Shown piece by piece: positions 7,144 through 14,041 of a DNA stretch of 64,000 nucleotides. The first letter of the stretch is position 1, and every line of letters starts with the position of its first letter. The DNA is taken from positions 1-64,000 of the forward strand of contig CAWCUK010000008.1 in the NCBI GenBank assembly GCA_963798775.1, written 5' to 3'. The position numbers were made by a program, and so were the translations under genes. Below the pieces are notes generated by a model that had not been told where the DNA came from, made no database searches, and was given only the letters and a program-made list of their open reading frames with translations. This stretch comes from CAWCUK01 sp963798775 (lineage in GTDB: Bacteria; Bacteroidota; Ignavibacteria; Ignavibacteriales; Ignavibacteriaceae).

Positions 7144-7773
7144 ATGAAAAAATTATTAATCTTAGTTTTATTTTCAGTCGTATTTTTTAGTTGTGATTCG
7201 ACTGAGCCTAGTAAGACCAATATCGAACCAGTCGAAAATTATTATCCACTAAAAATTGGAAATAAATGGGAGTATTCTTATAAAACTGATGCTGAAAATG
7301 CTATAATAGAAAGGATATTAAAGAACAATATCAATCACGAGGATGGTTCAAATATTTGGGGATATACGGAAGCAATCAAAGTAAATAATCTAAATACCAA
7401 CGAACCAATCGCCGGATATAATACATTTAAAACAGACGGATTTTATTTCTATTCATCAGATAAGGATACTATGTTTCCCGGGACAAATATTTTATGTAGA
7501 AAACAGCTACTTCTTAAATCTCCAGTTACGGTTGGGACAAAATGGGAAACAAGCGAAGGAGCCTCGTGTCGAGTTGTGAAAATCAGTGATTATAAAGTTC
7601 TTGATACAACATTTCCCAATACTGTTTTGGTTATTTCCGAACAAAATCAAAGTGTTGATAGCTCCTGGTTTTCATTAAATGTTGGACTTGTAAAACGTGT
7701 TTTGTCTAATGGAATTGGTTCACAGTATCCATCAACTACAAAATGGGAGCTGCGAAATTATTCATTATTATAA
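7144..7773 (+). CDS. Predicted lipoprotein of unknown function
   Basis: From ATG 7144 the product is 209 residues with a lipoprotein signal: MKKLLILVLFSVVFFSC, with the lipobox cysteine at residue 17, followed by DSTEPSKT. The mature part contains NYYPLKIGNKWEYSY, a motif common at the start of small Bacteroidota lipoproteins of beta-sandwich type, and ends TTKWELRNYSLL. It should be anchored in a membrane on the periplasmic or outer face. A longer frame from 7084 would run through the repeat and destroy the signal peptide, so the later ATG is preferred. It is the only gene of its unit, between repeats B2 and B3. Confidence 0.8.
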   Translation: MKKLLILVLFSVVFFSCDSTEPSKTNIEPVENYYPLKIGNKWEYSYKTDAENAIIERILKNNINHEDGSNIWGYTEAIKVNNLNTNEPIAGYNTFKTDGFYFYSSDKDTMFPGTNILCRKQLLLKSPVTVGTKWETSEGASCRVVKISDYKVLDTTFPNTVLVISEQNQSVDSSWFSLNVGLVKRVLSNGIGSQYPSTTKWELRNYSLL

Positions 7774-7828
7774 AATGTAAAAGGTAGTTGTGCTATGAAA
7801 GTTTTTTGTAATAAAATCTATTAACAAG

Positions 7829-7877
7829 TTCGGCATTGTAGTTCTGGGCTGTGCCTTAGCCACAACCTTAGCTTGCA
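7829..7877 (+). repeat. Degenerate cassette-boundary repeat B3
   Basis: TTCGGCATTG at 7829-7838, GTTCTGGG at 7841-7848 and a core GGCTGTGCCTTAGCCACAAC with pairable TGTG/CACA align with B1. The terminal GTTATAC is no longer present (CCTTAGCTTGC instead). It separates the lipoprotein gene from the YefM/YoeB pair and looks like a decayed copy. Confidence 0.45.
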
Positions 7878-7889
7878 TGATAAAAGTAC

Positions 7890-7920
7890 TTGACAAAGCG
7901 TACATAAATACGTACGTTTG
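7890..7920 (+). promoter_or_regulatory. yefM-yoeB promoter with overlapping inverted repeat
   Basis: TTGACA at 7890-7895 and TACGTTTG at 7913-7920 give TTG, a 20-base spacer and TAnnTTTG, the Bacteroidota primary promoter pattern. CGTAC (7899-7903) and GTACG (7912-7916) form an inverted repeat over the -7 box, a plausible antitoxin operator. An AAAGGA ribosome site (7928-7933) precedes the ATG at 7942. The cassette therefore carries its own promoter. Confidence 0.6.
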
Positions 7921-7941
7921 GTTTAAGAAAGGAATGATAAA

Positions 7942-8184
7942 ATGAGAACGATTACAGCTACAAAAGCAAGAAGCAATTTATATAAACTGATAGATGAAAC
8001 TGCAAAAGATAGCGAACCCATTTATATTTCGGGAAAACGAAATAACGCCGTATTATTATCAGAAGATGATTGGAGAGCAATAGAAGAAACACTTTATTTA
8101 TTGTCAATTCCAAAAATGAGAGAATCAATAATAAAGGGTATGAAAACACCAGTGGACAAATGCTCTGATAAATTAACATGGTAA
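7942..8184 (+). CDS. yefM: YefM-family antitoxin
   Basis: This 80-residue protein is a Phd/YefM antitoxin: MRTITATKARSNLYKLIDET, then SEPIYISGKRNNAVLLSEDD and WRAIEETLYLLSIPKMRESI. The N-terminal half forms the DNA-binding dimer in this family, and the C-terminal tail wraps the toxin. It should bind YoeB and repress the promoter at 7890-7920. It overlaps the toxin gene by 7 bases, so the two are translationally coupled. Both genes are intact. Confidence 0.88.
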   Translation: MRTITATKARSNLYKLIDETAKDSEPIYISGKRNNAVLLSEDDWRAIEETLYLLSIPKMRESIIKGMKTPVDKCSDKLTW

Positions 8185-8444
8185 AATGGAAATTGGTATA
8201 TACTAAGCAAGCACAGAGAGATGCTAAGAAAATAAAATCTTCTGGCCTAAAGGAGAAAACAGAAGAAATATTGAGAATAATAGAAAAGAATCCATACCAA
8301 AATCCACCTGCATTTGAAAAATTATTAGGGGACTTATCTGGGGCAATATCTCGACGAATAAATATCCAACATAGATTAGTTTATCAAGTATTGGATGACA
8401 TAAAAGTTGTAAAAGTAATAAGGATGTGGACCCATTACGAATAA
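8178..8444 (+). CDS. yoeB: Txe/YoeB-family toxin
   Basis: This 88-residue protein has the Txe/YoeB pattern: W.L.YTKQAQRDAKKIKSSG, NPYQNPPAFEKLLGDLSGAI, SRRINIQHRLVYQV and a C-terminal IRMWTHYE that carries the catalytic His-Tyr region. Family members are ribosome-dependent mRNA endonucleases. The partner antitoxin is immediately upstream with overlapping ends. Repeat R3 starts 29 bases after the stop, completing the cassette. Confidence 0.9.
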   Translation: MVKWKLVYTKQAQRDAKKIKSSGLKEKTEEILRIIEKNPYQNPPAFEKLLGDLSGAISRRINIQHRLVYQVLDDIKVVKVIRMWTHYE

Positions 8445-8472
8445 TTAAATCATCCCTAAAAATAAATCAAGC

Positions 8473-8757
8473 TAACGTTATAAGGGATTAATGCCGAACG
8501 AAACTGAAGTATAATCCAGTGTTGGGCTAAGCCGCAAAGGGACTTAACTCGTCATCTGTAATTTTAATGGGAGTTTTATAGAATTGTTTATTTAATGAGA
8601 CGGCTGCCTGGAGTTAATTTGCCTTTTTGCTTCGAGAGATTTAGAGTGAGGATAATATTTCGGAATATATATTGTTGGTAAAGATAAAAATTTACTCTTG
8701 TAAGTGGAGATGCACAATTGATTTTTTTAATTTTTACTAAGATAGAAATCGTTATAC
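8473..8757 (+). repeat. Cassette-boundary repeat R3 (A-type, long form)
   Basis: The copy starts TAAC (8473-8476) and GTTATAA (8477-8483), has GTTGGGC at 8521-8527 and an ACGGCTGCC motif at 8600-8608, and ends AATCGTTATAC (8747-8757). It aligns with R5 (11221-11510) along its full length of about 285 bases, well beyond the part shared with R1/R2. It contains no credible coding frame. Complementary ends (TAAC / GTTA) fit a folded recombination site, though it is longer than typical attC sites. Confidence 0.65.
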
Positions 8758-8927
8758 CATAAAAACATTGGGAATAATTTAATGAGATACAAAATCGAAC
8801 ATCACTTATCAATTCTTAACATTTTATTTCTATTACAATCTTGGAACTTATCGTTCTTAACACTTTCAAAATTATGAAGTCAGACAGAATATTTATAAAA
8901 TCTATGACAAATACATAAATTCAATAT

Positions 8928-9083
8928 GGAGCTTGGTGTTGGTTTGCTGATCCACGTGCGGTTCATATAAAGAATAAATATGATAAAATTTATTTTGGCT
9001 GGATAACAAAACTTGGAGGAGTTAGAGTTGGTTCTTATAATTTATCATCGAAGGAAACAGAGATCAGAATATTACTAAGGTGA
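8928..9083 (+). pseudogene. BNR_4-like protein, N-proximal fragment
   Basis: The open stretch encodes GAWCWFADPRAVHIKNKYDK, then IYFGWITKLGGVRVGSYNLS and stops at 9081-9083. 'GAWCWF.DPRA' followed by '.Y.G(W/Y)....G...VGSY' is the characteristic opening of the BNR_4 family of secreted repeat proteins. There is no start codon context, and the downstream part lies in another frame after an unrelated insert (9113-9328). It is part of a decayed cassette between R3 and R4. Confidence 0.6.
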
Positions 9084-9112
9084 ATTAATACGAGTGAAAA
9101 CCCGTCATTTTT

Positions 9113-9328
9113 ACATTCTCTCCGATAGGCTCTTACTTCTTCATTAATAGTTTTTCAACAGGCATAGAATTCAGTTACGAATATTATAATAAATCAATCG
9201 AAGATATCCTTAATAATCATTTTTATAAATACACATTATTATTCGGACCAATAATAAGGTATTATTTTAAGAACAAAGAATTGTTACCATTCATAGAAAT
9301 TAGTTATGGATTTGGGATATTGCCTTAG
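9113..9328 (+). pseudogene. Outer-membrane beta-barrel protein fragment
   Basis: The stretch encodes TFSPIGSYFFINSFSTGIEF, SYEYYNKSIEDILNNHFYKY and LLFGPIIRYYFKNKELLPFI, ending at a TAG (9326-9328) just after EISYGFGILP. Alternating hydrophobic and aromatic residues and the 'fGP.iRYYF....l.PF.E.sYGfG' pattern are typical of small Bacteroidota outer-membrane barrels. There is no start, and it lies between two halves of a BNR_4-like gene, so it is probably a piece moved in by recombination. Confidence 0.5.
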
Positions 9329-9445
9329 AAAATGATTCAACACCAGTTTTAGTTTACTCAGTATTTAAATATTCTTAGACCATAGATATATTATTCAAAA
9401 TATTTGATAAATCTGGATTACCACAGAAATAGATTATAACTGGCA

Positions 9446-9672
9446 AAGGTTTCAAGAGGATTAGCGAGAGAATATTTCTATTCTGGTGGAATTATTCTAA
9501 ACAGAATGATGCTTCCGAAGTACTTTTATCAGAACCAAGTATAATGGGTTTTTTGAATATCAGAAAGTATGCAACAAATGATATATCGGGCAAAACATGG
9601 ACGAAACAAAATATAACAAACAAGTCAAAAGTAAATAATGTAAGACCGTATTTGATAGAGTTCGAAGGATAA
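9446..9672 (+). pseudogene. BNR_4-like protein, C-proximal fragment (frameshifted)
   Basis: One frame encodes KVSRGLAREYFYSGGIILN. After a one-base shift near 9500-9510 a second frame continues DASEVLLSEPSIMGFLNIRK, then TNDISGKTWTKQNITNKSK and VNNVRP, stopping at 9670-9672. 'SGGI.LN...(P/A)S.V.LS' and 'GKTW....IT..S...N.RP' match the second half of BNR_4 family proteins, the same family as the fragment at 8928. No functional product is expected. Confidence 0.6.
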
Positions 9673-9780
9673 TAAAACTGAATTACTTAAATGATTACAA
9701 GGAGACTATATGCATTACATAGATATTAATACTAATATAAAATTTCTTATCTTACAATAAAAATAATGGAAAAGAAATGT

Positions 9781-9941
9781 GTATAATGTTATAAGGGATT
9801 AATGCCGAACGAAGCTGAGGCATAATCCAGTGTTGGGCTAAGGCGCAAAGGGATTTTAGCTCGGTTATTTGTAATTTCAATAGTTGTTTTAATAGAATGG
9901 TTTTTATGTTTCGACGGCTGCCGGTGTTAATTTGCGGTATT
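9781..9941 (+). repeat. Cassette-boundary repeat R4 (A-type)
   Basis: The copy starts GTATAAT (9781-9787) and GTTATAA (9788-9794), with GTTGGGC at 9832-9838 and GGCTGCCGG at 9916-9924. It is closest to R1/R2. After about 9941 the sequence changes to a GC-richer, non-coding stretch (9942-10236) with inverted repeats such as TCCGT...ACGGA near 10170-10186. That stretch runs into B4 at 10237-10272. The whole 9781-10272 block may be one composite site. Confidence 0.65.
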
Positions 9942-10236
9942 TATAGAATTGATGAGCAGCGAAGAAAAGCCGGGATAAAGGCTGCTGTATTAAATTACAT
10001 CCGCGCCGCTTTGCGGTTTAGTTCAACCAGCCAATCAAGCGAAAGCCGGCCGTAAACCAACGAATCGCATTTGGCATTTTATAACTTTTAAGGTTAGCCA
10101 TTCCATTTTGGCGGATTTTTTCAAAGTAGTCGTTTTAATTTAATTAACTTGCAAACTGTACTTACGAAGAATCCGTTAGCTGACGGATAAGCACAGTTTG
10201 CTAAATCATCGGCAATTTTTTTAAATTGGCGTTTCT

Positions 10237-10272
10237 GTTTTGTGGCGCCGCTTATCGGCGATTCTGTTATAA
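10237..10272 (+). repeat. Cassette-boundary repeat B4 (attC-like end)
   Basis: GTTTTGTG at 10237-10244 and the core GGCGCCGCTTATCGGCGATT, with a CGCCG/CGGCG stem, are followed by GTTATAA at 10266-10272. The layout is the same as B1 and B2. The sigma-factor gene begins 131 bases further on. Confidence 0.55.
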
Positions 10273-10363
10273 GCTCAATAAAAATTGATTTAGTTGTATA
10301 TTCATTTTTGTGTTAATGCTTAAAAAATAATAAATATTTCTTGTCATATTTCAGAATTTCTTG

Positions 10364-10381
10364 TTACTAATATATTAGTAA
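10364..10381 (+). promoter_or_regulatory. Perfect 18-base palindrome upstream of the sigma-factor gene
   Basis: TTACTAATATATTAGTAA is its own reverse complement and sits 23 bases upstream of the start codon at 10404. It precedes a possible GGAG ribosome site (10384-10387). It may be an operator or autoregulatory element of the small operon. No partner site was seen elsewhere in the window. Confidence 0.4.
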
Positions 10382-10403
10382 TAGGAGATAATAAATTATC
10401 ATA

Positions 10404-10910
10404 ATGCAAAATCAACTAGAGCAAAGTTTTATACAGATAATTGAAGACAATAAAGATAAAATTTACAGAATATGTAAGATCTATGCAGTTACTCCGATAG
10501 AGCCTCAAGACCTTTTCCAAGAAGTGGTAATTCAAGTTTGGAAATCATTATCTACTTTCAAGGGTAAATCTAGCATAAACACGTGGATATATAAAGTTGC
10601 TCTAAACGTTTGTTATAGTTCAAAAATGAAGCTTGAAAAGAATAACAACAATACAGTTAGATTAGAATCGATACATTTTGCTCTATCAGAACACACACCG
10701 GATAAAACTCAGAAAGAAAAATATCAAAACCTTCAAGCTTGTATTTCTACTCTGAATGTAATAGATAAATCTATTGTTGTCCTTTATTTAGATGAATTGC
10801 CTTATAGAGAAATTGCTGCAATTACGGGTTTGACAGAGAATCATATTGCTGTTAAAATGAAACGGATAAGAAAGACGTTATTAAAGTGTATAACCCATAA
10901 ATTAAAATAG
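10404..10910 (+). CDS. ECF-type RNA polymerase sigma factor
   Basis: This 168-residue protein is a sigma-70 family factor with only regions 2 and 4. Region 2 (about residues 25-75) shows DLFQEVVIQVWKSLSTFKGK, then SSINTWIYKVALNVCY. Region 4 (about residues 115-160) shows LYLDELPYREIAAITGLTEN and VKMKRIRKTLL. It should redirect RNA polymerase to specific promoters. It is followed after 18 bases by a small coiled-coil protein, the position usually held by an anti-sigma or accessory factor. A sigma factor inside a mobile-looking array is unusual. Both genes lie between repeats R4/B4 and R5. Confidence 0.88.
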   Translation: MQNQLEQSFIQIIEDNKDKIYRICKIYAVTPIEPQDLFQEVVIQVWKSLSTFKGKSSINTWIYKVALNVCYSSKMKLEKNNNNTVRLESIHFALSEHTPDKTQKEKYQNLQACISTLNVIDKSIVVLYLDELPYREIAAITGLTENHIAVKMKRIRKTLLKCITHKLK

Positions 10911-10928
10911 ATTATTGAGGATAATAAA

Positions 10929-11201
10929 ATGTTAGAACAAGAATTAAAAGATATATGGGAAGAGCTAAAGGATGTATGGAGAAATTCTTCACAGACAGAG
11001 AAGATTAATATTCAAATGTCAAGTCTAATTGTTGAATTAAAAAGTAAGGTAAGCCAACTTGAAAAAGACGCCATAAAAAGAGACATAAAAACCATTAAAA
11101 CTTTCACAAGTCAATTTGAAATAGATTCCATCTCTAGGGATATAAGAAAAATTAGCTCAGCTATAAGAAAAATTATTCAATATTTTAATTTGAAAAAATG
11201 A
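10929..11201 (+). CDS. Small coiled-coil protein, putative sigma-factor partner
   Basis: This 90-residue charged protein begins MLEQELKDIWEELKDVWRNS and continues as heptad-rich helix (IVELKSKVSQLEKDAIKRDI), with a second similar segment near the C-terminus. The 'EL..LW' opening recalls the cytoplasmic start of membrane proteins often encoded next to Bacteroidota sigma factors, but no membrane segment follows. It might be a truncated or soluble relative that modulates the upstream sigma factor. That is inference from position only. Confidence 0.6.
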   Translation: MLEQELKDIWEELKDVWRNSSQTEKINIQMSSLIVELKSKVSQLEKDAIKRDIKTIKTFTSQFEIDSISRDIRKISSAIRKIIQYFNLKK

Positions 11202-11220
11202 AACCAAACTTCTAAAACGC

Positions 11221-11510
11221 TTATAACGTTATAAGGGATTACTGCCGAACGAAGCTGAGGCATAATCCAGTGTTGGGCTAAGCCGCAAAGGGACTTAACT
11301 CGTCATCTGTAATTTTAATGGGAGTTTTATAGAATTGTTTATTTAATGAGACGGCTGCCTGGAGTTAATTTGCCTTTTTGCTTCGAGAGGTTTAGAGTTC
11401 ATAATAATACTCCTAAATTTTTTTGGTTGGTAAAACAAAAATTTACTCTAGTAAGTGGAAAGGCACAATTGTTTTTTTTAATTCTTTGCGTAAGATAGAA
11501 ATCGTTATAA
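11221..11510 (+). repeat. Cassette-boundary repeat R5 (A-type, long form)
   Basis: The copy opens with the perfect palindrome TTATAACGTTATAA (11221-11234), has GTTGGGC at 11272-11278, and ends AATCGTTATAAGG (11501-11512). It is nearly identical to R3 over about 285 bases except for a variable patch near 11395-11430. It sits between the sigma-factor unit and a Phd/ParE pair. Confidence 0.65.
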
Positions 11511-11603
11511 GGCTAAATATTATATCAATGTTTCAGAAAATAAATTATTGAAATAGACTAATTAAAAGACTATATTGCAGTCGCATAAAAACTAGGAAGA
11601 AAA

Positions 11604-11906
11604 ATGAAATTCAGTGAAGCAATAAAACCAATAAGTTATTTAAAAACTCATGCATCTGAAGTTGTCAGAGATGTTTCAGACAATCGAAAAACAATGATAA
11701 TAACTCACAACGGAGAAGCAAAAGTTGTACTTCAAGATGTAAAGGTTTACGAACAAACTCAAGAAGCAATCGCATTATTAAAACTACTTGCATTAAGCGG
11801 GAAGAATTTTCAAAAAGGAAATTTTAAAACTTTAGATAAAACATTTAAAGATGTAAGAAAACAGATAGATGAATTCAAACGGGGACAAAGTGAAATACAA
11901 AGTTAA
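11604..11906 (+). CDS. Phd/YefM-family antitoxin
   Basis: This 100-residue protein contains MKFSEAIKPISYLKTHASEV, then TMIITHNGEAKVVLQDVKVY, the 'T.NG.A..V..D...Y' core of Phd/YefM antitoxins, and a C-terminal helical tail for toxin binding. A GGAAG-like ribosome site precedes the ATG. The gene overlaps the following ParE-type toxin gene. It is the last intact unit of the array. Confidence 0.85.
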   Translation: MKFSEAIKPISYLKTHASEVVRDVSDNRKTMIITHNGEAKVVLQDVKVYEQTQEAIALLKLLALSGKNFQKGNFKTLDKTFKDVRKQIDEFKRGQSEIQS

Positions 11907-12213
11907 TTTTGTCTCAGATGCTGAAAAAGATTTATTCGAGATATACAAATATGTTTATTCAAATGAGTCAGAAGACAATGCGGAAAAATTATATTCGAAG
12001 CTAAGAGAAAAATGTCTTTTGCTTCAAGAATTCCCGGAAAGGGGACACATCCCACCAGAATTTAATTTATTAGAAATTAGTGATTTCTTAGAAATTCATT
12101 ATAAACCTTATAGAATAATTTACAGAATCATAAAAAGAGAAATCTTCATTCATTGTATAATTGATGGAAGAAGAGATATTCAAAAACTGCTACAAGAAAG
12201 ATTACTAAGATAA
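11890..12213 (+). CDS. parE: ParE/RelE-family toxin
   Basis: The protein has the ParE fold pattern: VKYKVNFVSDAEKDLFEIYK, a helical hairpin region, FPERGHIPPEF, then IHYKPYRIIYRIIKREIFIH and IDGRRDIQKLLQERLL. Members poison DNA gyrase or cleave mRNA; the target here is not predictable. GTG at 11890 is preferred because GGGG lies just upstream and it leaves a 17-base overlap with the antitoxin. An ATG at 11869 would add seven residues. Repeat R6 starts 13 bases after the stop. Confidence 0.83.
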   Translation: MKYKVNFVSDAEKDLFEIYKYVYSNESEDNAEKLYSKLREKCLLLQEFPERGHIPPEFNLLEISDFLEIHYKPYRIIYRIIKREIFIHCIIDGRRDIQKLLQERLLR

Positions 12214-12225
12214 AAGGCAGCCTTA

Positions 12226-12270
12226 TTACGTTATAAGGGATTAATGCCGTACGCAGCTGAGGTATAATCC
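12226..12270 (+). repeat. Truncated cassette-boundary repeat R6 at the array end
   Basis: TTAC plus GTTATAA (12230-12236) and the following bases match the first 45 positions of R1, including GGATTA and TAATCC. Similarity ends abruptly at 12270, before GTTGGGC. The next 74 bases are unassigned, and then a truncated DUF6090 gene on the other strand begins. This marks the distal boundary of the repeat array. Confidence 0.6.
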
Positions 12271-12344
12271 ACCTATTAAGCAGATATAATCTAAAACCGC
12301 ATCAATGTCTGTTTTGTTTAATTTAATTTTAGTTTTATTCCTTT

Positions 12345-12458
12345 TTACAGCATCTTCATATTCCAGAATAACCGGCTTTCACCAATTGCGTAACGTAAAT
12401 AAGCCATTACCTTATTTTCTGCGGCAAGTTTTTGTCGGGTTTTTCTAAAGATTTTCAT
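12345..12458 (-). pseudogene. Truncated DUF6090-family gene at the array boundary
   Basis: From ATG at 12458 the minus strand encodes MKIFRKTRQKLAAENKVMAY, then LRYAIGE, identical in style to the N-termini of the four neighbouring DUF6090 proteins. It then runs into unrelated residues and a stop at 12345. The transmembrane helix that should follow GE is missing. It overlaps the stop of the next gene by one base, as expected for the last member of the same operon. The break coincides with the end of the cassette array. Confidence 0.7.
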
Positions 12459-13261
12459 TAGCGGTTTAATTCTGTTTCAATATGTTTTAGCAATTGTTTT
12501 GCTTTTGCCTTTAAATTTTCATCGCCTGTTTTTTGCAATTCGGCTAAACCATTTCTAAAAACAACATTATTAATTAACTCCAACCTCAATTTTGGTTCAT
12601 TGAGATTTTGAATTGCAATCGCTTTCAGCGTATCGTCTTTAACATTAATAAAATCCATTGGGTAACTATTCAAAAACATTTTTCTCATCCTTTCGGAATA
12701 AGTAGAAGTTGCAAAGCTGCTGTTCTTTATTACGTTTCGCGCAATAATCTGATCCACCAGGTTGGTGTTGTTATTAACTGTATTCGCGGCGAAACCTTCG
12801 ATAAGCTGGTTAAATTCCATAAGTTCTTTTTTAAGTGATTCATTATCTATATTATTGATTTCCCCGGCGTTTATCATTTCTAAAAGAGTTGTATTGGCAT
12901 TGGTAAATGTCACTCTTACGCTCAGGTCGTTTATTTTTGGAAATATGGAATCCATTTTTTTGAATCCATTATTTTGCTCATAATGTGATATTATATCCTT
13001 ACAATCCTGAATGAAGATATTTTCAAAATCTATTGAACGTTCCAGTAGTTGTATTTGTTTTTCTAAATCAATTCTTAAATTCTGCAGATCGATCGTTTCC
13101 TGTTTTTTTTGTTTCTGGTGTTCATTCCAGTTGTTAACTTGAAGCGCGATTAAAATTCCAATTACAACAAGAACAATTTCTCCAATCGCATAACGCATGT
13201 AGGCGATTCCCTTATTTTCGGCGGCAAGTTTTTGGCGAATATTTCTGAAAATTCTTATCAT
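12458..13261 (-). CDS. DUF6090-family membrane-anchored protein
   Basis: This 267-residue protein opens with the family signature MIRIFRNIRQKLAAENKGIA, then YMRYAIGEIVLVVIGILIAL and QVNNWNEHQKQKK. This is a cytoplasmic basic helix, one transmembrane helix at about residues 27-44, and a periplasmic part rich in helices. The function of the family is unknown. It is the fourth member of a tandem series transcribed leftward, with a 16-base gap to the preceding gene. Confidence 0.8.
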   Translation of the reverse strand: MIRIFRNIRQKLAAENKGIAYMRYAIGEIVLVVIGILIALQVNNWNEHQKQKKQETIDLQNLRIDLEKQIQLLERSIDFENIFIQDCKDIISHYEQNNGFKKMDSIFPKINDLSVRVTFTNANTTLLEMINAGEINNIDNESLKKELMEFNQLIEGFAANTVNNNTNLVDQIIARNVIKNSSFATSTYSERMRKMFLNSYPMDFINVKDDTLKAIAIQNLNEPKLRLELINNVVFRNGLAELQKTGDENLKAKAKQLLKHIETELNR

Positions 13262-13277
13262 TTGGTTTCAATGGATT

Positions 13278-14041
13278 TTATTTATTTATTTCTTTTTTAA
13301 TTAAACCGATGATAACATTTATATCGTTTATCATTTTTGTTAAATCCTTAATTGAAGCTGTTTCCGAAAAATTTTTCCATTTATGTGTTGCGTCCAAACC
13401 TAGAATTATAAGAGGAATATTATCATTAAATTTTAAGTACGCTTTTAATTGAGGCTGGTTTTTTAGCCTGGAATAAAGTGTTGAGCCTCCTCTAATCATC
13501 GACATACTTCTGATAACATCAGCTTTATGATTGTCATTATGTTTTGCCCTCTCCAGAAAATTATCCTGGTATACTTTTAGGTCGAGCAGCTTATTTCTTA
13601 TTTCGAGGGGAAACAAAATCAGCTCACCGCTGCTGCGAATTGACTCAATAGTGTTTGAATTAAATTCTATAAAACCCGAAGCCAGGTTTAATTTCATTAG
13701 CGCGTTATAAACTTCGGACGGAGTTAAATTCTTTTTCTCATAAAGTTTAAGGTAATTATTGTATTCACCGCGCTCTTTTTAAAATTCGCAATAAACTTTT
13801 TAGCTGATTCTATATCCTTGTTCAAATCAATTAAAAGCTGCTGATAATAAACTTGTCTGGACTTGTTAAGCTTCTGATTTTCATTCCAGTTATTTATCTG
13901 CAAAGCAATTAAAATTCCAATAACAACCAGTATAATTTCGCCAACGGCATAACGTAAATACGCCATCACTTTGCCTGATTGGCCGAATGGCAGGTTATCG
14001 GCCACAACTTTTCTATGGATATGATTAAAGAATTTCATCAT
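13278..14041 (-). CDS. DUF6090-family protein, frameshifted
   Basis: The 14041-13724 part encodes VMAYLRYAVGEIILVVIGIL and the transmembrane/NNWNENQK signature, ending after KFIANFKK in a wrong frame. The rest of the protein continues in another frame as ERGEYNNYLKLYEKKNLTPS and on to 13278. One base gained or lost at about 13770-13782, next to a TTTTT run, restores one product of about 250 residues, like its neighbours. It overlaps the start of the previous gene's end by 17 bases, so it belongs to the same operon. The residues FGQSG after VVADNLP are an insertion relative to the paralogs. Confidence 0.7.

Noticed and set aside
8588..8812. A 74-residue minus-strand frame
   Set aside because: It lies inside repeat R3 and changes between repeat copies in ways that do not preserve coding.
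1577..12270. CRISPR array
   Set aside because: The repeats are 36 to 290 bases long, diverged and separated by genes of hundreds of bases, with no spacer periodicity and no cas genes.
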